A stretch of DNA of 64,000 nt from Amycolatopsis sp. A133 (GCF_031082405.1 NZ_JAVHJU010000002.1:124001-188000), one strand, 5' to 3'; shown: positions 34,654-44,032, counted from the first letter of the stretch. The notes: generated by a model from the sequence alone, not told the origin. Program-made: numbers and translations.

Positions 34654-35706
34654 TCAGGCGTCGAAGTCGACCGTCAACGTCTCCGAGACCGGGTACGACT
34701 GGCACGTCAGCACGAATCCCGCCTCGACCTCCGCCTTCTCCAGCGCGAAGTTGCGCCGCAGGTCGACCTTGCCCTCCGTCACCTTCGCGCGGCACGTCCC
34801 GCACACCCCGCCCTTGCACGCGAACGGCAGGTCCGGGCGGAACTTCTGGGCCCCGTCGAGCACCGACGTCGAGCGCGGCAACGTCATCGGCGTCGACCGG
34901 CCGTCCAAGACCACCGACACCTCCGACGACTCCCCCGCCACCGCCGGGTCGAGGTGCTCCACCGGGGCCGGGGGCGTGTCCACGTAGAACAGCTCCTGGT
35001 GGATCCGCTCGCGAGGCACGCCCAGTGACGCCAGCAGCTCCTGCGCGCCGGTCACCATTTCGAACGGGCCGCACAGCCACCAGTGGTCCACGGACGAAAC
35101 CGGCACCAACGAGGAGAACAGCGTCCGCAGCTTCGGGACGTCCAGGCGGCCCGTGAACAGCTCCGCCTCGCGGGGCTCGCGCGACAGCACGTGGATCAGC
35201 TCGAGCCGCGAGGGCGCGCTGTCCTTCAGGTCCGCCAGCTCGTCCGCGAACATCACCGTGTCCGTGCGGCGGTTGCCGTACAGCACCGTCACCGTGGCCT
35301 CGGACGACTTCAGCAGCGACGACACGATCGACAGCACCGGCGTGATGCCCGAGCCCGCCGCGATCAGGACGTGGTGGCCGCCCGCCGAAAGGTCCGGCGT
35401 GAACGAACCCGTCGGTGGCGCGACCTCCACCGTGTCGCCCGGACGGACTTCGTTCACCAGCCACGACGAGAAACAGCCGTCCGGCACCAACCGGACGCCG
35501 ACCCGCGGCGGTGCTCCCGCCGGGGCGCAGATCGAGTACGACCGGCGCTCGTCACGGCCGTCGATCGAGCGCCGCAACGTCAGCGACTGGCCCGGTTTGA
35601 ACGCGTACTCCGAAGCCAGCGACGAAGGCACGTCGAACGTCACCGCGACGGCGTCGTCGCACAGCCGCTCGACCCCGGCCACCGTCAACTCGTGGAACCG
35701 CGCCAC
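34654..35706 (-). CDS. paaE: Phenylacetyl-CoA epoxidase reductase subunit PaaE
   Basis: A 350-residue NADPH-dependent reductase that feeds electrons to the PaaABC di-iron epoxidase. The flavin-binding barrel has RRSYSICAP, the nucleotide domain GGHHVLIAAGSGITPVLSI, and the C-terminal plant-type [2Fe-2S] domain CKGGVCGTCRAKV followed by a fourth Cys in LTCQSYP. The GTG at 35704-35706 lies one base after the paaD stop. Convergent with the SEFIR gene with only 4 bases between, the two stop codons forming the palindrome TGAGCGCTCA. Confidence 0.95.
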   Translation of the reverse strand: MARFHELTVAGVERLCDDAVAVTFDVPSSLASEYAFKPGQSLTLRRSIDGRDERRSYSICAPAGAPPRVGVRLVPDGCFSSWLVNEVRPGDTVEVAPPTGSFTPDLSAGGHHVLIAAGSGITPVLSIVSSLLKSSEATVTVLYGNRRTDTVMFADELADLKDSAPSRLELIHVLSREPREAELFTGRLDVPKLRTLFSSLVPVSSVDHWWLCGPFEMVTGAQELLASLGVPRERIHQELFYVDTPPAPVEHLDPAVAGESSEVSVVLDGRSTPMTLPRSTSVLDGAQKFRPDLPFACKGGVCGTCRAKVTEGKVDLRRNFALEKAEVEAGFVLTCQSYPVSETLTVDFDA

Positions 35707-35707
35707 C

Positions 35708-36196
35708 TCAGATCTCCTTGACGTGTTCGAACGGCTCGAGACAGGCGCGGCAACGCCGCAGCGCCTTGCACGCCGTCGCGCCGAAACGGGACTGCTCTTC
35801 GGTGTCCGCCGAGCCACAGTGCGGGCACAGCACCCGCGTCACCGGCGCCGACAGCGTCAGCGGGATCGGGCCCGATCGGCGGGGCGCCGCACCCGGGGGC
35901 GCGATCCCGGCCGCGGCCAGCTTTTCGCGCCCTGACGGGGAAATCCAGTCCGACGTCCACGCCGGCGCCAGCTGCGTCCGGATCTCGACGTCCGAATAGC
36001 CCGCCGAAACCAGCGCGTGCTCCAGATCGTCGCGCATGGTGTCCATCGCCGGGCAGCCCGTGTACGTCGGCGTGATCGCGACGACCACGCGTCCCTCGGA
36101 CTCCGACACCGAACGCAGCACGCCCAGGTCCGCCAGCGTCAGCATCGGCAGCTCGGGGTCGGTCACCGTGGCGGCCACGGCCGCGGCGGTCACCAT
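35708..36196 (-). CDS. paaD: Phenylacetyl-CoA epoxidase assembly subunit PaaD
   Basis: A 162-residue protein of the MIP18/DUF59-like family that helps mature the epoxidase iron centre. The N-terminal domain has TDPELPMLTLADLGVLR and TPTYTGCPAMDTM; the C-terminal zinc-ribbon-like part has CPHCGS and CRACLEPFEHVKE. It overlaps paaC by 7 bases and precedes paaE. Confidence 0.94.
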   Translation of the reverse strand: MVTAAAVAATVTDPELPMLTLADLGVLRSVSESEGRVVVAITPTYTGCPAMDTMRDDLEHALVSAGYSDVEIRTQLAPAWTSDWISPSGREKLAAAGIAPPGAAPRRSGPIPLTLSAPVTRVLCPHCGSADTEEQSRFGATACKALRRCRACLEPFEHVKEI

Positions 36197-37047
36197 CGCG
36201 CGTCCGGCATCGCCCGGGCGACGCTCTGCAGCTCCGCCAGCAGGTACCCGAACGACTCGGTGTGGATGCCGTCGCGGCCGGTCCGGCCCGACACGCCGGC
36301 GAGCTCACCGGAAACGGGCCGGGAAAGCGTCGCCGCGGACAACGCCTGGTCGAGGACGAGGTCGAACTCCGGGCGCAGCGAAGCGGCGTCCACGAACTCC
36401 GTCGCGTGCGTGCGGAACAGCTCCCCCACGTACGGCCAGACCTCGTCCAGGCCCTCCTGCATGCGCGAGTGCGACAACGGCGTCCCGTCGCCGAGGCGGA
36501 CCAGCCACTGCGCCGCGTAGTCGCGGTGGTAGGTCAGTTCCTTGATGCCCTTGTCCGCGATCGCCGCCAGCACCGGGTCCACCGAGGAAACCAGCCGCTG
36601 GAACAGCGCCAGCCGCCACGTCGAGAACACGAACAGGCGCGCGATCAGGTGGCCGAAGTGCCCGCCGCCCAGCTCCGCGAGCCGGACGTTGCGGAACTCG
36701 TTCTCCGGGCGCTGGAACGCGTACGAGTCCTCCGAACGACCGGACCCGTCGGCCTTGCCGGCGCGCGCGAGCAGCAGCCGCGCCTGGCCCAGCAGGTCGA
36801 GGGCGATGTTGGCGATCGCGACCTCGTCCTCCAGCTCGGGGGCGTTGGTGCACCACTCCTGGAGCCGGTGGGAGAAGATCAGCGCGTCGTCGCCCAGCAT
36901 CAGGCAGTAGGCCGCCAGCTGCGCGGCATCGACCCCGGACGGCACCGAAGTGTCCACTCCGGACAGCGGGTCTTCGAAGCCGGTGCCGAACGCCCAGCGG
37001 GCGTCGTTCTCCTCGGTGATGGCCTCGTACACGTTGTCGAAACTCAT
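36190..37047 (-). CDS. paaC: Phenylacetyl-CoA epoxidase structural subunit PaaC
   Basis: A 285-residue ferritin-like subunit that lacks catalytic metal ligands and scaffolds PaaA. Helical bundle segments include LAAYCLMLGDDALIFSHRLQEWC, EVAIANIALDLLGQARLL and KELTYHRDYAAQWLVRLGDG. The ATG overlaps the paaB stop (ATGA). Confidence 0.95.
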   Translation of the reverse strand: MSFDNVYEAITEENDARWAFGTGFEDPLSGVDTSVPSGVDAAQLAAYCLMLGDDALIFSHRLQEWCTNAPELEDEVAIANIALDLLGQARLLLARAGKADGSGRSEDSYAFQRPENEFRNVRLAELGGGHFGHLIARLFVFSTWRLALFQRLVSSVDPVLAAIADKGIKELTYHRDYAAQWLVRLGDGTPLSHSRMQEGLDEVWPYVGELFRTHATEFVDAASLRPEFDLVLDQALSAATLSRPVSGELAGVSGRTGRDGIHTESFGYLLAELQSVARAMPDARW

Positions 37048-37400
37048 ATGTGCGGCACATCCTCGGGAATGTCGTAGAACGTCGGGTGCCGGTAGACCTT
37101 GTCGCCGCTGGGCGCGAAGAACGGGTCCTTCTCGTCCGGCGACGACGCCGTGATGTCGTCCGCGCGCACGACCCAGATCGACACGCCTTCGTTGCGGCGC
37201 GTGTAGAGGTCGCGCGCGTGGTGCAGCGCCATCCGGTCGTCGGCCGCGTGCAGCGACCCGACGTGCACGTGGTTCAGCCCGCGCTTGCCGCGGACGAACA
37301 CCTCGTACAGCGGCCAGTCGTGCTTGACCGGGCCCGGAGCCGCGGGGACGCCTTCCAGCGGGACGGCGCCGTGGCCGCCTTCGGCCGTCAGGTCGCTCAC
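37044..37400 (-). CDS. paaB: Phenylacetyl-CoA epoxidase subunit PaaB
   Basis: A 118-residue small subunit. After a flexible N-terminus it has the family core [31 protein letters not shown] and ends with [17 protein letters not shown]. It bridges PaaAC heterodimers in the epoxidase. The GTG overlaps the paaA stop (GTGA) with GGAG upstream. Confidence 0.95.
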   Translation of the reverse strand: MSDLTAEGGHGAVPLEGVPAAPGPVKHDWPLYEVFVRGKRGLNHVHVGSLHAADDRMALHHARDLYTRRNEGVSIWVVRADDITASSPDEKDPFFAPSGDKVYRHPTFYDIPEDVPHI

Positions 37401-38329
37401 TTGCGCTCCTTCTTTCCAGCGTGCGCGACGGCGGCTTCCCGCACCCACGCGCCGTCTTCGTGCGCACGGCGCCGGTGCGCGATCCGGGAAGCGTTGCAGG
37501 GCCCGTTGCCCTTCAGCACGTTCTTGAACTCGTCCCAGTCCACGGCGCCGAAGTCGTAGTGCCCGCGCTCGGCGTTCCAGCGCAGCTCGGGGTCCGGGAA
37601 CGTGACGCCGAGGGCTTCGGCCTGCGGCACCGACATGTCGACGAAGCGCTGCCGCAGCTCGTCGTTGGTGTGGCGCTTGACCTTCCACGCCATCGACTGC
37701 GCGGTGTTCGGCGAATCGGCGTCCGGCGGCCCGAACATCATCAGCGACGGCCACCACCAGCGGTTGACGGCCTCCTGGACCATCTCCCGCTGCTGGCCGG
37801 TGCCCTTCATCATCGTCATCAGCAGCTCGTAGCCCTGCCGCTGGTGGAAGGACTCCTCCTTGCAGATCCGGATCATCGCCCGTGCGTACGGCCCGTACGA
37901 CGACCGGCACAGCGGCACCTGGTTGCAGATCGCCGCGCCGTCGACCAGCCAGCCGATCACGCCGACGTCGGCGAAGGTCAGCGTCGGGTAGTTGAAGATC
38001 GACGAGTACTTCTGCTTGCCGGTGATCAGCTTGTCGGTCAGGTCGGCCCGGTCCGCGCCCAGCGTCGCCGCCGCCGAGTACAGGTAGAGCCCGTGGCCGG
38101 CCTCGTCCTGCACCTTGGCCAGCAGGATCGCCTTGCGCCGCAGCGACGGTGCCCGCGTGATCCAGTTGCCTTCGGGCTGCATGCCGATGATCTCCGAGTG
38201 CGCGTGCTGCGCGATCTGCCGGATCATCGTCTTGCGGTAGCCGTCGGGCACCCAGTCGCGCGGCTCGATCCGCTGGTCGCGCTCGATGGTGTGCTCGAAG
38301 TGCTCCTCGAGGGACAAAGTGGCGGTCAC
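37397..38329 (-). CDS. paaA: Phenylacetyl-CoA epoxidase catalytic subunit PaaA
   Basis: A 310-residue di-iron oxygenase subunit converting phenylacetyl-CoA to the 1,2-epoxide. The metal ligands are in helices containing [13 protein letters not shown] and [16 protein letters not shown] (ExxH pairs), and the C-terminal tail includes [15 protein letters not shown], typical of PaaA. The GTG start with AAGGAG upstream overlaps the paaZ stop codon (GTGA). Confidence 0.96.
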   Translation of the reverse strand: MTATLSLEEHFEHTIERDQRIEPRDWVPDGYRKTMIRQIAQHAHSEIIGMQPEGNWITRAPSLRRKAILLAKVQDEAGHGLYLYSAAATLGADRADLTDKLITGKQKYSSIFNYPTLTFADVGVIGWLVDGAAICNQVPLCRSSYGPYARAMIRICKEESFHQRQGYELLMTMMKGTGQQREMVQEAVNRWWWPSLMMFGPPDADSPNTAQSMAWKVKRHTNDELRQRFVDMSVPQAEALGVTFPDPELRWNAERGHYDFGAVDWDEFKNVLKGNGPCNASRIAHRRRAHEDGAWVREAAVAHAGKKERK

Positions 38330-40356
38330 GGCTGCTCCTTCGAAACCAGCGTCAGGACGTCGTACTTGGCCACGGACTCGCCCTCGGCGTTGGTGACGTC
38401 GGCGTCCCAGCGGACCTCGCCGTAGTCCTGGTCGATCCGCGGGGTGATCTGCTTGGCGGTCAGCGTCACCGTCAGCGAGTCGCCGACCTTGACCGGGGTG
38501 AGGAACCGGAGGTTCTCCAGGCCGTAGTTGGCCAGCACCGGGCCGGGCTCGGGCGAGACGAACAGCCCCGCGGCGAACGAGACGACGAGGTAGCCGTGCG
38601 CGACGATCCCGCCGAACAGCGGGTTCGCGGCCGCCGCCTCGGGGTCGGTGTGGGCGTAGAACGTGTCGCCGGTGAACTCGGCGAAGTGGTCGACGTCCTC
38701 CTGCGTCACCGTGCGCGGCCCGGCGACCACGGAGTCGCCGATCTTCAGCTCGGCCAGGGACTTCCGGAACGGGTGGACGTCGCCCTCGGTGCGCGGTGCG
38801 CCGGTCACCCAGCGACCGGTGACGGCCGACAGCACCTCGGGCGAGCCCTGGACGGCCGTGCGCTGCATGTGGTGCAGCACCCCGCGGATGCCGCCCATCT
38901 CTTCGCCGCCGCCCGCGCGGCCCGGGCCGCCGTGGACCAGCTGCGGCATCGGCGAGCCGTGCCCGGTGGACTCCTTCGCGTCGTCGGCGTCGAGCACCAG
39001 CAGCCGTCCGTGGAACGGCGCCGCGCCGAGGACGACTTCGCGGACGAACTCCTTGTCGGCCGACACCACCGACCCGGCCAGGCTGCCGCCGCCGCGCGCG
39101 GCGAAGTCGACGACCTGCTCGGTGGACGTGTACGGCATCAGCGTCGAAACCGGGCCGAAGGCCTCGACCTCGTGCGGTTCGGAGCGTTCGGGGTCGGCCT
39201 TGAGCAGCACCGGCGAGATGAAGGCGCCGCGCTCGGCGTCGGCGTCGACCACCTCGACGCGTTCGGGGTCCCCGAAGACGACGCTGCCGGCGTCCAGCAG
39301 CGCCTTCAGCGACCGCCGGACCTCCTCGCGCTGCTCCAGGCTGGCCAGCGCGCCCATCCGGACGCCTTCCGACGCCGGGTGGCCGACGGTCACCTTCGCC
39401 AGCCGCTCGGACGCCGCCGCGGCGACGTCGTCGAGCAGCTCCGCCGGAACGAACGCGCGCCGGATGGCGGTGCACTTCTGGCCCGCCTTGACGGTCATCT
39501 CGGTGGTCAGCTGCTTGACGAACAGGTCGAACTCCGTCGTTCCGCGCACCGCGTCCGGGCCGAGGATCGAGCAGTTCAGCGAGTCGGCCTCGGCGTTGAA
39601 CCGGACGGCGTGGCGCACGATCGCCGGGTGGGTCCGCAGCTTCTGCGCCGTCGACGCCGAGCCGGTGAAGGACACCAGGTCCTGGGCGGTCACGTGGTCC
39701 AGCAGGTCGCCGGCGCTGCCCGCGACGAACTGCAGCGAGCCTTCCGGCAGAATGCCCGACTCGATGATCAGCTCGGCCACGCGCGCGGTCAGGTAGGCCG
39801 TCTGGCTCGCGGGCTTGACCAGGCTCGGGACACCGGCGAGGAACGCGGGCGCGAACTTCTCCAGCGGCCCCCACACCGGGAAGTTGAACGCGTTGATCTG
39901 GACGGCGACGCCCCGCAGCGGCGTCGCGATGTGCTGCGCGACGAACGTGCCCCCGCGCGAAAGCGGCTCGACGTTGCCCTCGACGTAGACGGTGTCGTTC
40001 GGCAGTTCCCGCTTGCCCTTCGAGGCGTAGCTGAACAGCACGCCGATGCCGCCGTCGATGTCGAACTTGGAGTCACCGAGCGTGGCGCCGGTCTTCGCCG
40101 AGAGTGCGTACAGCTCGTCGCGGTGCTCGCGCAGGTGCGAGGCCAGGGCCTTGAGCAGGGCCGCACGCTGGTGGAAGGTCAGCTCGCGTAGCGCCGGGCC
40201 GCCCACACGGCGGCCGTACTCGAGGGCGGCCCCGAAGTCGACGCCCGCCGACGAGATCCGGGCGACCTCCTCGCCGGTGGCCGCGTCGTGCAGCGGGACG
40301 CCCTCGTCCGCCGCCGTGTGCCACTCCCCGGAGACGTAGCTGCGCAGCAAAGCCAT
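38326..40356 (-). CDS. paaZ: Bifunctional oxepin-CoA hydrolase/semialdehyde dehydrogenase PaaZ
   Basis: A 676-residue fusion enzyme. Residues 1-520 are an aldehyde dehydrogenase with [32 protein letters not shown] and the catalytic Cys in [12 protein letters not shown]; residues about 540-676 are a MaoC-like hotdog hydratase ([32 protein letters not shown]). It opens the oxepin ring and oxidises the resulting aldehyde. First gene of the minus-strand paa operon; a PaaR-like operator lies 21 bases upstream of the ATG. Confidence 0.95.
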   Translation of the reverse strand: MALLRSYVSGEWHTAADEGVPLHDAATGEEVARISSAGVDFGAALEYGRRVGGPALRELTFHQRAALLKALASHLREHRDELYALSAKTGATLGDSKFDIDGGIGVLFSYASKGKRELPNDTVYVEGNVEPLSRGGTFVAQHIATPLRGVAVQINAFNFPVWGPLEKFAPAFLAGVPSLVKPASQTAYLTARVAELIIESGILPEGSLQFVAGSAGDLLDHVTAQDLVSFTGSASTAQKLRTHPAIVRHAVRFNAEADSLNCSILGPDAVRGTTEFDLFVKQLTTEMTVKAGQKCTAIRRAFVPAELLDDVAAAASERLAKVTVGHPASEGVRMGALASLEQREEVRRSLKALLDAGSVVFGDPERVEVVDADAERGAFISPVLLKADPERSEPHEVEAFGPVSTLMPYTSTEQVVDFAARGGGSLAGSVVSADKEFVREVVLGAAPFHGRLLVLDADDAKESTGHGSPMPQLVHGGPGRAGGGEEMGGIRGVLHHMQRTAVQGSPEVLSAVTGRWVTGAPRTEGDVHPFRKSLAELKIGDSVVAGPRTVTQEDVDHFAEFTGDTFYAHTDPEAAAANPLFGGIVAHGYLVVSFAAGLFVSPEPGPVLANYGLENLRFLTPVKVGDSLTVTLTAKQITPRIDQDYGEVRWDADVTNAEGESVAKYDVLTLVSKEQP

Positions 40357-40376
40357 CAGGTCCCTCTCGCCGAATT

Positions 40377-40407
40377 ACCTACCGGACGTTCAGTTAATCG
40401 CATGGTA
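40377..40407 (-). promoter_or_regulatory. paaZ promoter region with PaaR-like operator
   Basis: The 22-base site 40377-40398 has the form ACCTACCG-6-CAGTTAAT and fits, with three mismatches, the corynebacterial PaaR consensus ACTnACCG-6-CGGTnAGT as I recall it. A minus-strand TACCAT at 40402-40407 is a plausible -10 box immediately upstream, so bound repressor would sit at the start point. Confidence 0.6.
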
Positions 40408-40441
40408 GCCGCCGGACCCGAAGATCGGAAGGGTCGGACGC

Positions 40442-40507
40442 TTGACACCGGCGCCGACCACTGCCTTTACTGAGCGGCACCGCGAGGTGACCGTCCATTC
40501 GGTCAGT
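40442..40507 (+). promoter_or_regulatory. paaI-paaK-paaR promoter with PaaR-like operator
   Basis: TTGACA at 40442-40447 and TTTACT at 40466-40471 (18-base spacer) form a promoter. The palindrome TGACCG-tccatt-CGGTCA, within 40486-40507, lies just beyond the predicted start point and matches the PaaR consensus half-sites (ACCG...CGGT). Both divergent operons thus carry the same kind of operator. Confidence 0.68.
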
Positions 40508-40522
40508 GGGGACGGAGGGTGC

Positions 40523-40939
40523 ATGACCAACGCCGCGCACGCGATGTTCGCCGCCGACGAGGCGTCCCGCGCGCTGGGGATCGAGCTCGTCGAAGCGGGC
40601 GACGGCCGGGCCGTCGCGACCATGACGATCACGTCCGCGATGGTCAACGGCCACGACATCGCTCACGGCGGGTACGTCTTCCTGCTCGCCGACACGGCGT
40701 TCGCCTGCGCCTGCAACACCCACGGCCCGGTCACCGTCGCGGCCGGCGCCGAAATCTCCTTCGTCGCGGCCGGCCGGCTCGGCGACCACCTCGTCGCCAC
40801 GGCCACCGAGCGCACCCGCTACGGCCGCAACGGCATCTACGACGTCACGGTGCACCGGGAGACCCCCGCGGGGCCCGAGGTCGTCGCCGAATTCCGCGGC
40901 CGCAGCCGCGTCATCTCCGCGAAACGGGACGAAGCATGA
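40523..40939 (+). CDS. paaI: Phenylacetate-pathway thioesterase PaaI
   Basis: A 138-residue hotdog thioesterase that hydrolyses stalled aromatic-CoA intermediates. NGHDIAHGGYVFLLADTAFACACNTHG contains the HGG(Y/F) turn and the catalytic Asp helix of the family. ATG with GGAGGG 6 bases upstream; the stop overlaps paaK (ATGA). Confidence 0.93.
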   Translation: MTNAAHAMFAADEASRALGIELVEAGDGRAVATMTITSAMVNGHDIAHGGYVFLLADTAFACACNTHGPVTVAAGAEISFVAAGRLGDHLVATATERTRYGRNGIYDVTVHRETPAGPEVVAEFRGRSRVISAKRDEA

Positions 40940-42213
40940 TCGAGGCGAACCTCTCCGCCGACGAGCTGGCCGCGCTGCAGCTCGAGCGTCTGCAGTGGAC
41001 ACTCCGGCACGCCTACGCGAACGTGCCCGCGTACACGCGGAAGTTCGACGAGGCCGGCGTCCACCCCGACGACTGCAAGGAGCTCGCCGATCTGGCGAAG
41101 TTCCCGTTCACCACCAAGCAGGACCTGCGCGAGAACTACCCGTTCGGGATGTTCGCCGTGCCGCAGGACCAGGTGCGGCGCATCCACGCCTCCAGCGGCA
41201 CCACCGGCAAGGCCACCGTCGTCGGGTACACCGAGCAGGACATCGACACGTGGGCGACGGTGATGGCCCGCTCGATCCACGCCGCCGGCGGCCGTCCCGG
41301 GCACAAGGTGCACGTCGCCTACGGCTACGGGCTGTTCACCGGCGGTCTCGGCGCGCACTACGGCGCCGAAAAGCTGGGCTGCACGGTGATCCCGGCGTCG
41401 GGCGGGATGACCGCGCGGCAGGTGCAGCTGATCACCGACTTCCGGCCCGAGATCATCATGGTGACGCCGTCGTACATGCTGACGCTGCTCGACGAGTTCG
41501 AGCGCCAGGGCGTCGACCCGCGGGCCAGTTCGCTGCAGGTCGGCATCTTCGGCGCCGAGCCGTGGACCGAGCAGATGCGTGCCGAGATCGAGGAGCGGTT
41601 CGCGCTCGACGCCGTCGACATCTACGGGCTGTCCGAGGTGATGGGCCCGGGCGTCGCGCAGGAGTGCGTCGAGACGAAGGACGGGCTGCACATCTGGGAG
41701 GACCACTTCTACCCCGAGGTGATCGACCCGTACTCCGAGGACGTCCTGGGCGGCGGCGAGACCGGTGAGCTGGTGTTCACGTCGCTGACCAAGCAGGCAC
41801 TGCCGATCATCCGCTACCGCACCCGCGACCTGACCGAGCTGAACCCGGGCACCGCACGGCCGGCGTTCCGGCGGATGGCCAAGGTCACCGGACGCACCGA
41901 CGACCTGATCATCCTGCGCGGGGTCAACGTCTTCCCGACGCAGATCGAGGAGATCGTGCTGCGGACGGCCGGGTTGAGCCCGCACTTCCAGCTCGTCCGG
42001 TCCACACGCGGCCGGCTCGACCACCTGACCGTGCGGGTGGAGGCGCGCCACGACGCTTCTTCCGCCTCCCGGGAGCACGCCGCCGCTTCGCTGCTCAGCG
42101 GCGTGAAGGACGGCGTCGGCGTGACGGTGTCGGTGGAGGTCGTCGACCCGGACACGCTGGAGCGGTCCATGGGCAAGATGCGGCGGATCGTCGACCAGCG
42201 GGAGAAGCCGTGA
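40936..42213 (+). CDS. paaK: Phenylacetate-CoA ligase PaaK
   Basis: A 425-residue adenylating enzyme that activates phenylacetate with CoA and ATP, the first step of the pathway. P-loop ASSGTTGKATVVGYT at residues 85-99, GIFGAEPWTEQMR, the adenine motif DIYGLSEVMGPG, and the C-terminal hinge GRTDDLIILRGVNVFPTQIEE are all present. Overlaps paaI and the tetR gene by 4 bases each. Confidence 0.95.
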   Translation: MIEANLSADELAALQLERLQWTLRHAYANVPAYTRKFDEAGVHPDDCKELADLAKFPFTTKQDLRENYPFGMFAVPQDQVRRIHASSGTTGKATVVGYTEQDIDTWATVMARSIHAAGGRPGHKVHVAYGYGLFTGGLGAHYGAEKLGCTVIPASGGMTARQVQLITDFRPEIIMVTPSYMLTLLDEFERQGVDPRASSLQVGIFGAEPWTEQMRAEIEERFALDAVDIYGLSEVMGPGVAQECVETKDGLHIWEDHFYPEVIDPYSEDVLGGGETGELVFTSLTKQALPIIRYRTRDLTELNPGTARPAFRRMAKVTGRTDDLIILRGVNVFPTQIEEIVLRTAGLSPHFQLVRSTRGRLDHLTVRVEARHDASSASREHAAASLLSGVKDGVGVTVSVEVVDPDTLERSMGKMRRIVDQREKP

Positions 42214-42803
42214 CGGCCCCGCGGCGCGGGCGCCCCGGCTACGACCTCGAATCGCTGCTGCAGGTGGCGGTGAAGCTGTTCAACGAGCGCGGCTACGACG
42301 GCACGAGCATGGAGGACCTCTCCCGCAAGCTCGGCATCACGAAGTCGGCGATCTACCACCACGTCCCCAGCAAGGAAGAGCTGCTGCGGCTGGCGGTGGA
42401 CCGGGCCCTGGACGGATTGTTCGAGGTCGCGGCGGAGACCGCTCAGCTCGACGGGCGCGCGATCGACCGGCTGGAGCACCTGGTGCGCGGCAGCGTGCTG
42501 GTGCTGGCCGACCGCCTGCCGTTCGTGACGCTGCTGCTGCGCGTCCGCGGCAACACGAAGGTGGAGCGGGCGGCGCTGGCCCGGCGGCGCGAGTTCGACC
42601 GGATGGTGACGGACCTGGTGAAGCAGGCCGAAGCGGAGGGCGACATCCGCGCGGACGTGGATCCGGCGGTGACCGCGCGGCTGGTGTTCGGCATGGTCAA
42701 CTCGCTGATCGAGTGGTACAAGCCCCGGCGCGGCTCGTCGGCGGCCGAGGTGGCGGACGCGGTGTGCAAAGTGGCGTTCGAAGGCCTGCGCACCGGCTCG
42801 TGA
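42210..42803 (+). CDS. paaR: TetR-family regulator of phenylacetate catabolism (PaaR-like)
   Basis: A 197-residue repressor. N-terminal HTH: LLQVAVKLFNERGYDGTSMEDLSRKLGITKSAIYHHVPSKEELL; the C-terminal domain resembles TetR_C_17-type actinobacterial PaaR. Actinobacterial PaaR binds phenylacetyl-CoA and releases DNA. Being third in the paaIK operon, with two matching operators in the divergent promoter region, it probably represses both paa operons. Its TGA lies inside the terminator hairpin that follows. Confidence 0.85.
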   Translation: MTAPRRGRPGYDLESLLQVAVKLFNERGYDGTSMEDLSRKLGITKSAIYHHVPSKEELLRLAVDRALDGLFEVAAETAQLDGRAIDRLEHLVRGSVLVLADRLPFVTLLLRVRGNTKVERAALARRREFDRMVTDLVKQAEAEGDIRADVDPAVTARLVFGMVNSLIEWYKPRRGSSAAEVADAVCKVAFEGLRTGS

Positions 42804-42841
42804 GTGGTAAAGCGGGTTAGAACCCGCCTTACCACTCACGA
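42798..42841. terminator. Dispersed GTGAGTGGTAA hairpin, copy 1
   Basis: TCGTGAGTGGTAA-a-GCGGGTT, AG, AACCCGC-c-TTACCACTCACGA: a 44-base inverted repeat with one mismatch. It contains the paaR stop codon and separates two convergent genes. A near-identical element with the same outer arms and the same TTAGAA tip occurs at 59514-59559. Confidence 0.82.
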
Positions 42842-42855
42842 CGGGCCGGGCGGGG

Positions 42856-43167
42856 TCAGTCCTCCGCGGTCTGCTCCGGCCGGCCCGCCTGCCAGAGCAG
42901 AGCCTCCCGCAGCTGCTCGATCAACCGCTCGTCGTCCGCTTCGGACGGGTCCACGCCCAGCGGGATCCAGCGCTCCGAGACCTTCGCTCCCTCGTCGTAG
43001 CCCGTGATCACGATGCCCGAGTACGACAGGGACGCGTCGTCCGCGCAGTCGCCGTCCGGCAGGGGCTCGTCCGCTTCGAAGCCGTCGTCGAAGCTGACGT
43101 GGCGATGCTGCAGGCGGACGCTCACCCAGCGCCCGGCCGGCCGGATCGGCGCGCCTTCTTCGTTCAT
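42856..43167 (-). CDS. Hypothetical acidic protein
   Basis: A 103-residue soluble acidic protein (RWVSVRLQHRHVSFDDGFEADE, SGIVITGYDEGAKVSERWIPLG). No membrane segment or known motif. Expression as a single gene between hairpin copy 1 and a divergent TetR gene. I do not recognise a family. Confidence 0.6.
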   Translation of the reverse strand: MNEEGAPIRPAGRWVSVRLQHRHVSFDDGFEADEPLPDGDCADDASLSYSGIVITGYDEGAKVSERWIPLGVDPSEADDERLIEQLREALLWQAGRPEQTAED

Positions 43168-43303
43168 CTGTTCCTACCCCCGGTCGCGGGTCCCTGCCGT
43201 CTCGTCGCATCCGGGTGCCGGGAAGTTACCGGCGGGTTGTTCCGGTTGCGTAACGACAAAGGTTGGCGCGAAACACCGCTTGGGCGCCACCGGAGCCACT
43301 CTT

Positions 43304-43331
43304 TTGACAACGGGTCAACTACTTGTTGACA
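43304..43331. promoter_or_regulatory. TTGAC inverted repeat before the TetR gene
   Basis: TTGAC-aacgg-GTCAA (43304-43318), followed by a further TTGACA at 43326. One of these may be a -35 box, but no matching -10 is clear. The palindrome is a plausible autoregulatory operator for the TetR gene that starts 42 bases later. Nothing else is evident in 43168-43360. Confidence 0.45.
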
Positions 43332-43360
43332 GCGTGCCGATCCCCCGCGAGGCTGGGTTC

Positions 43361-44032
43361 ATGACCAGTGGCACCCGGCCCCGGCGCCGCCGGCTCGAGC
43401 CGGCCGAGCGGCGCGCGGAGATCCTCGCCGCCGCCCGGCGCCTGTTCGGGGCGGGCAGCTACGCGTCGGTGTCCACTTCGGACATCGCCGAGGCCGCCGG
43501 GGTGGCGCGCCCGCTGATCAACCACTACTTCGGCGGCAAGCGCGAGCTGTACCTGGAAGTGGTGCGGCAGATGATGATCGTGCCCGCGCCGGTCACCGAA
43601 GCCCTGCCGGACACCACCATGGAGCAGCGGCTGGCGATCGGGGTCGAGCGGTGGATCGAAGTCGTCGACCGCAACCGCGACGCGTGGCTGACCGTGATCG
43701 GGCCGGAGGCGGCCGGGCGTGATCCCGAGATCGAACGGATCATGCTGGAGGCCGACGAGATCGCCGCCGACCGGGTCTTGGAGGCCGCGCTGATGACCGG
43801 CGTGACCGAGGGGCGCGAAGAGCTGCGCGCGATGATCCGGTCGTTCGGCGGGATGCTGCGCGCGGCGTCGCGGGAATGGCTGATCCGCGGCACGCTCGAC
43901 CGCGCGGCCCTGCGCACCTTCCTCACCGATTCGATCCTCAACCTACTGAAGATCACCTACCCGGCGGTGCTTGCCGAGCGGCGCGGAAGCGGCGGGCGAA
44001 CGCCGCCGGCGTCATCCCGGTCCAGCGCTTGA
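43361..44032 (+). CDS. TetR-family transcriptional regulator
   Basis: A 223-residue regulator with N-terminal HTH RRAEILAAARRLFGAGSYASVSTSDIAEAAGVARPLINHYFGGKRELYL. The C-terminal ligand domain is not assigned. Its last 80 bases overlap the 3' end of the convergent AraC-type gene, an unusually long tail-to-tail overlap, giving a low-complexity C-terminus (RRGSGGRTPPASSRSSA). The ATG at 43361 was chosen because the upstream frame has no ribosome-binding site. Confidence 0.87.
   Translation: MTSGTRPRRRRLEPAERRAEILAAARRLFGAGSYASVSTSDIAEAAGVARPLINHYFGGKRELYLEVVRQMMIVPAPVTEALPDTTMEQRLAIGVERWIEVVDRNRDAWLTVIGPEAAGRDPEIERIMLEADEIAADRVLEAALMTGVTEGREELRAMIRSFGGMLRAASREWLIRGTLDRAALRTFLTDSILNLLKITYPAVLAERRGSGGRTPPASSRSSA

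Noticed and set aside
37026..37038. A further LacI-operator-like sequence, GTACACGTTGTC, inside paaC
   Set aside because: Only 9 of 12 bases match and one half-site is lost; it is unrelated in position to the sugar locus.
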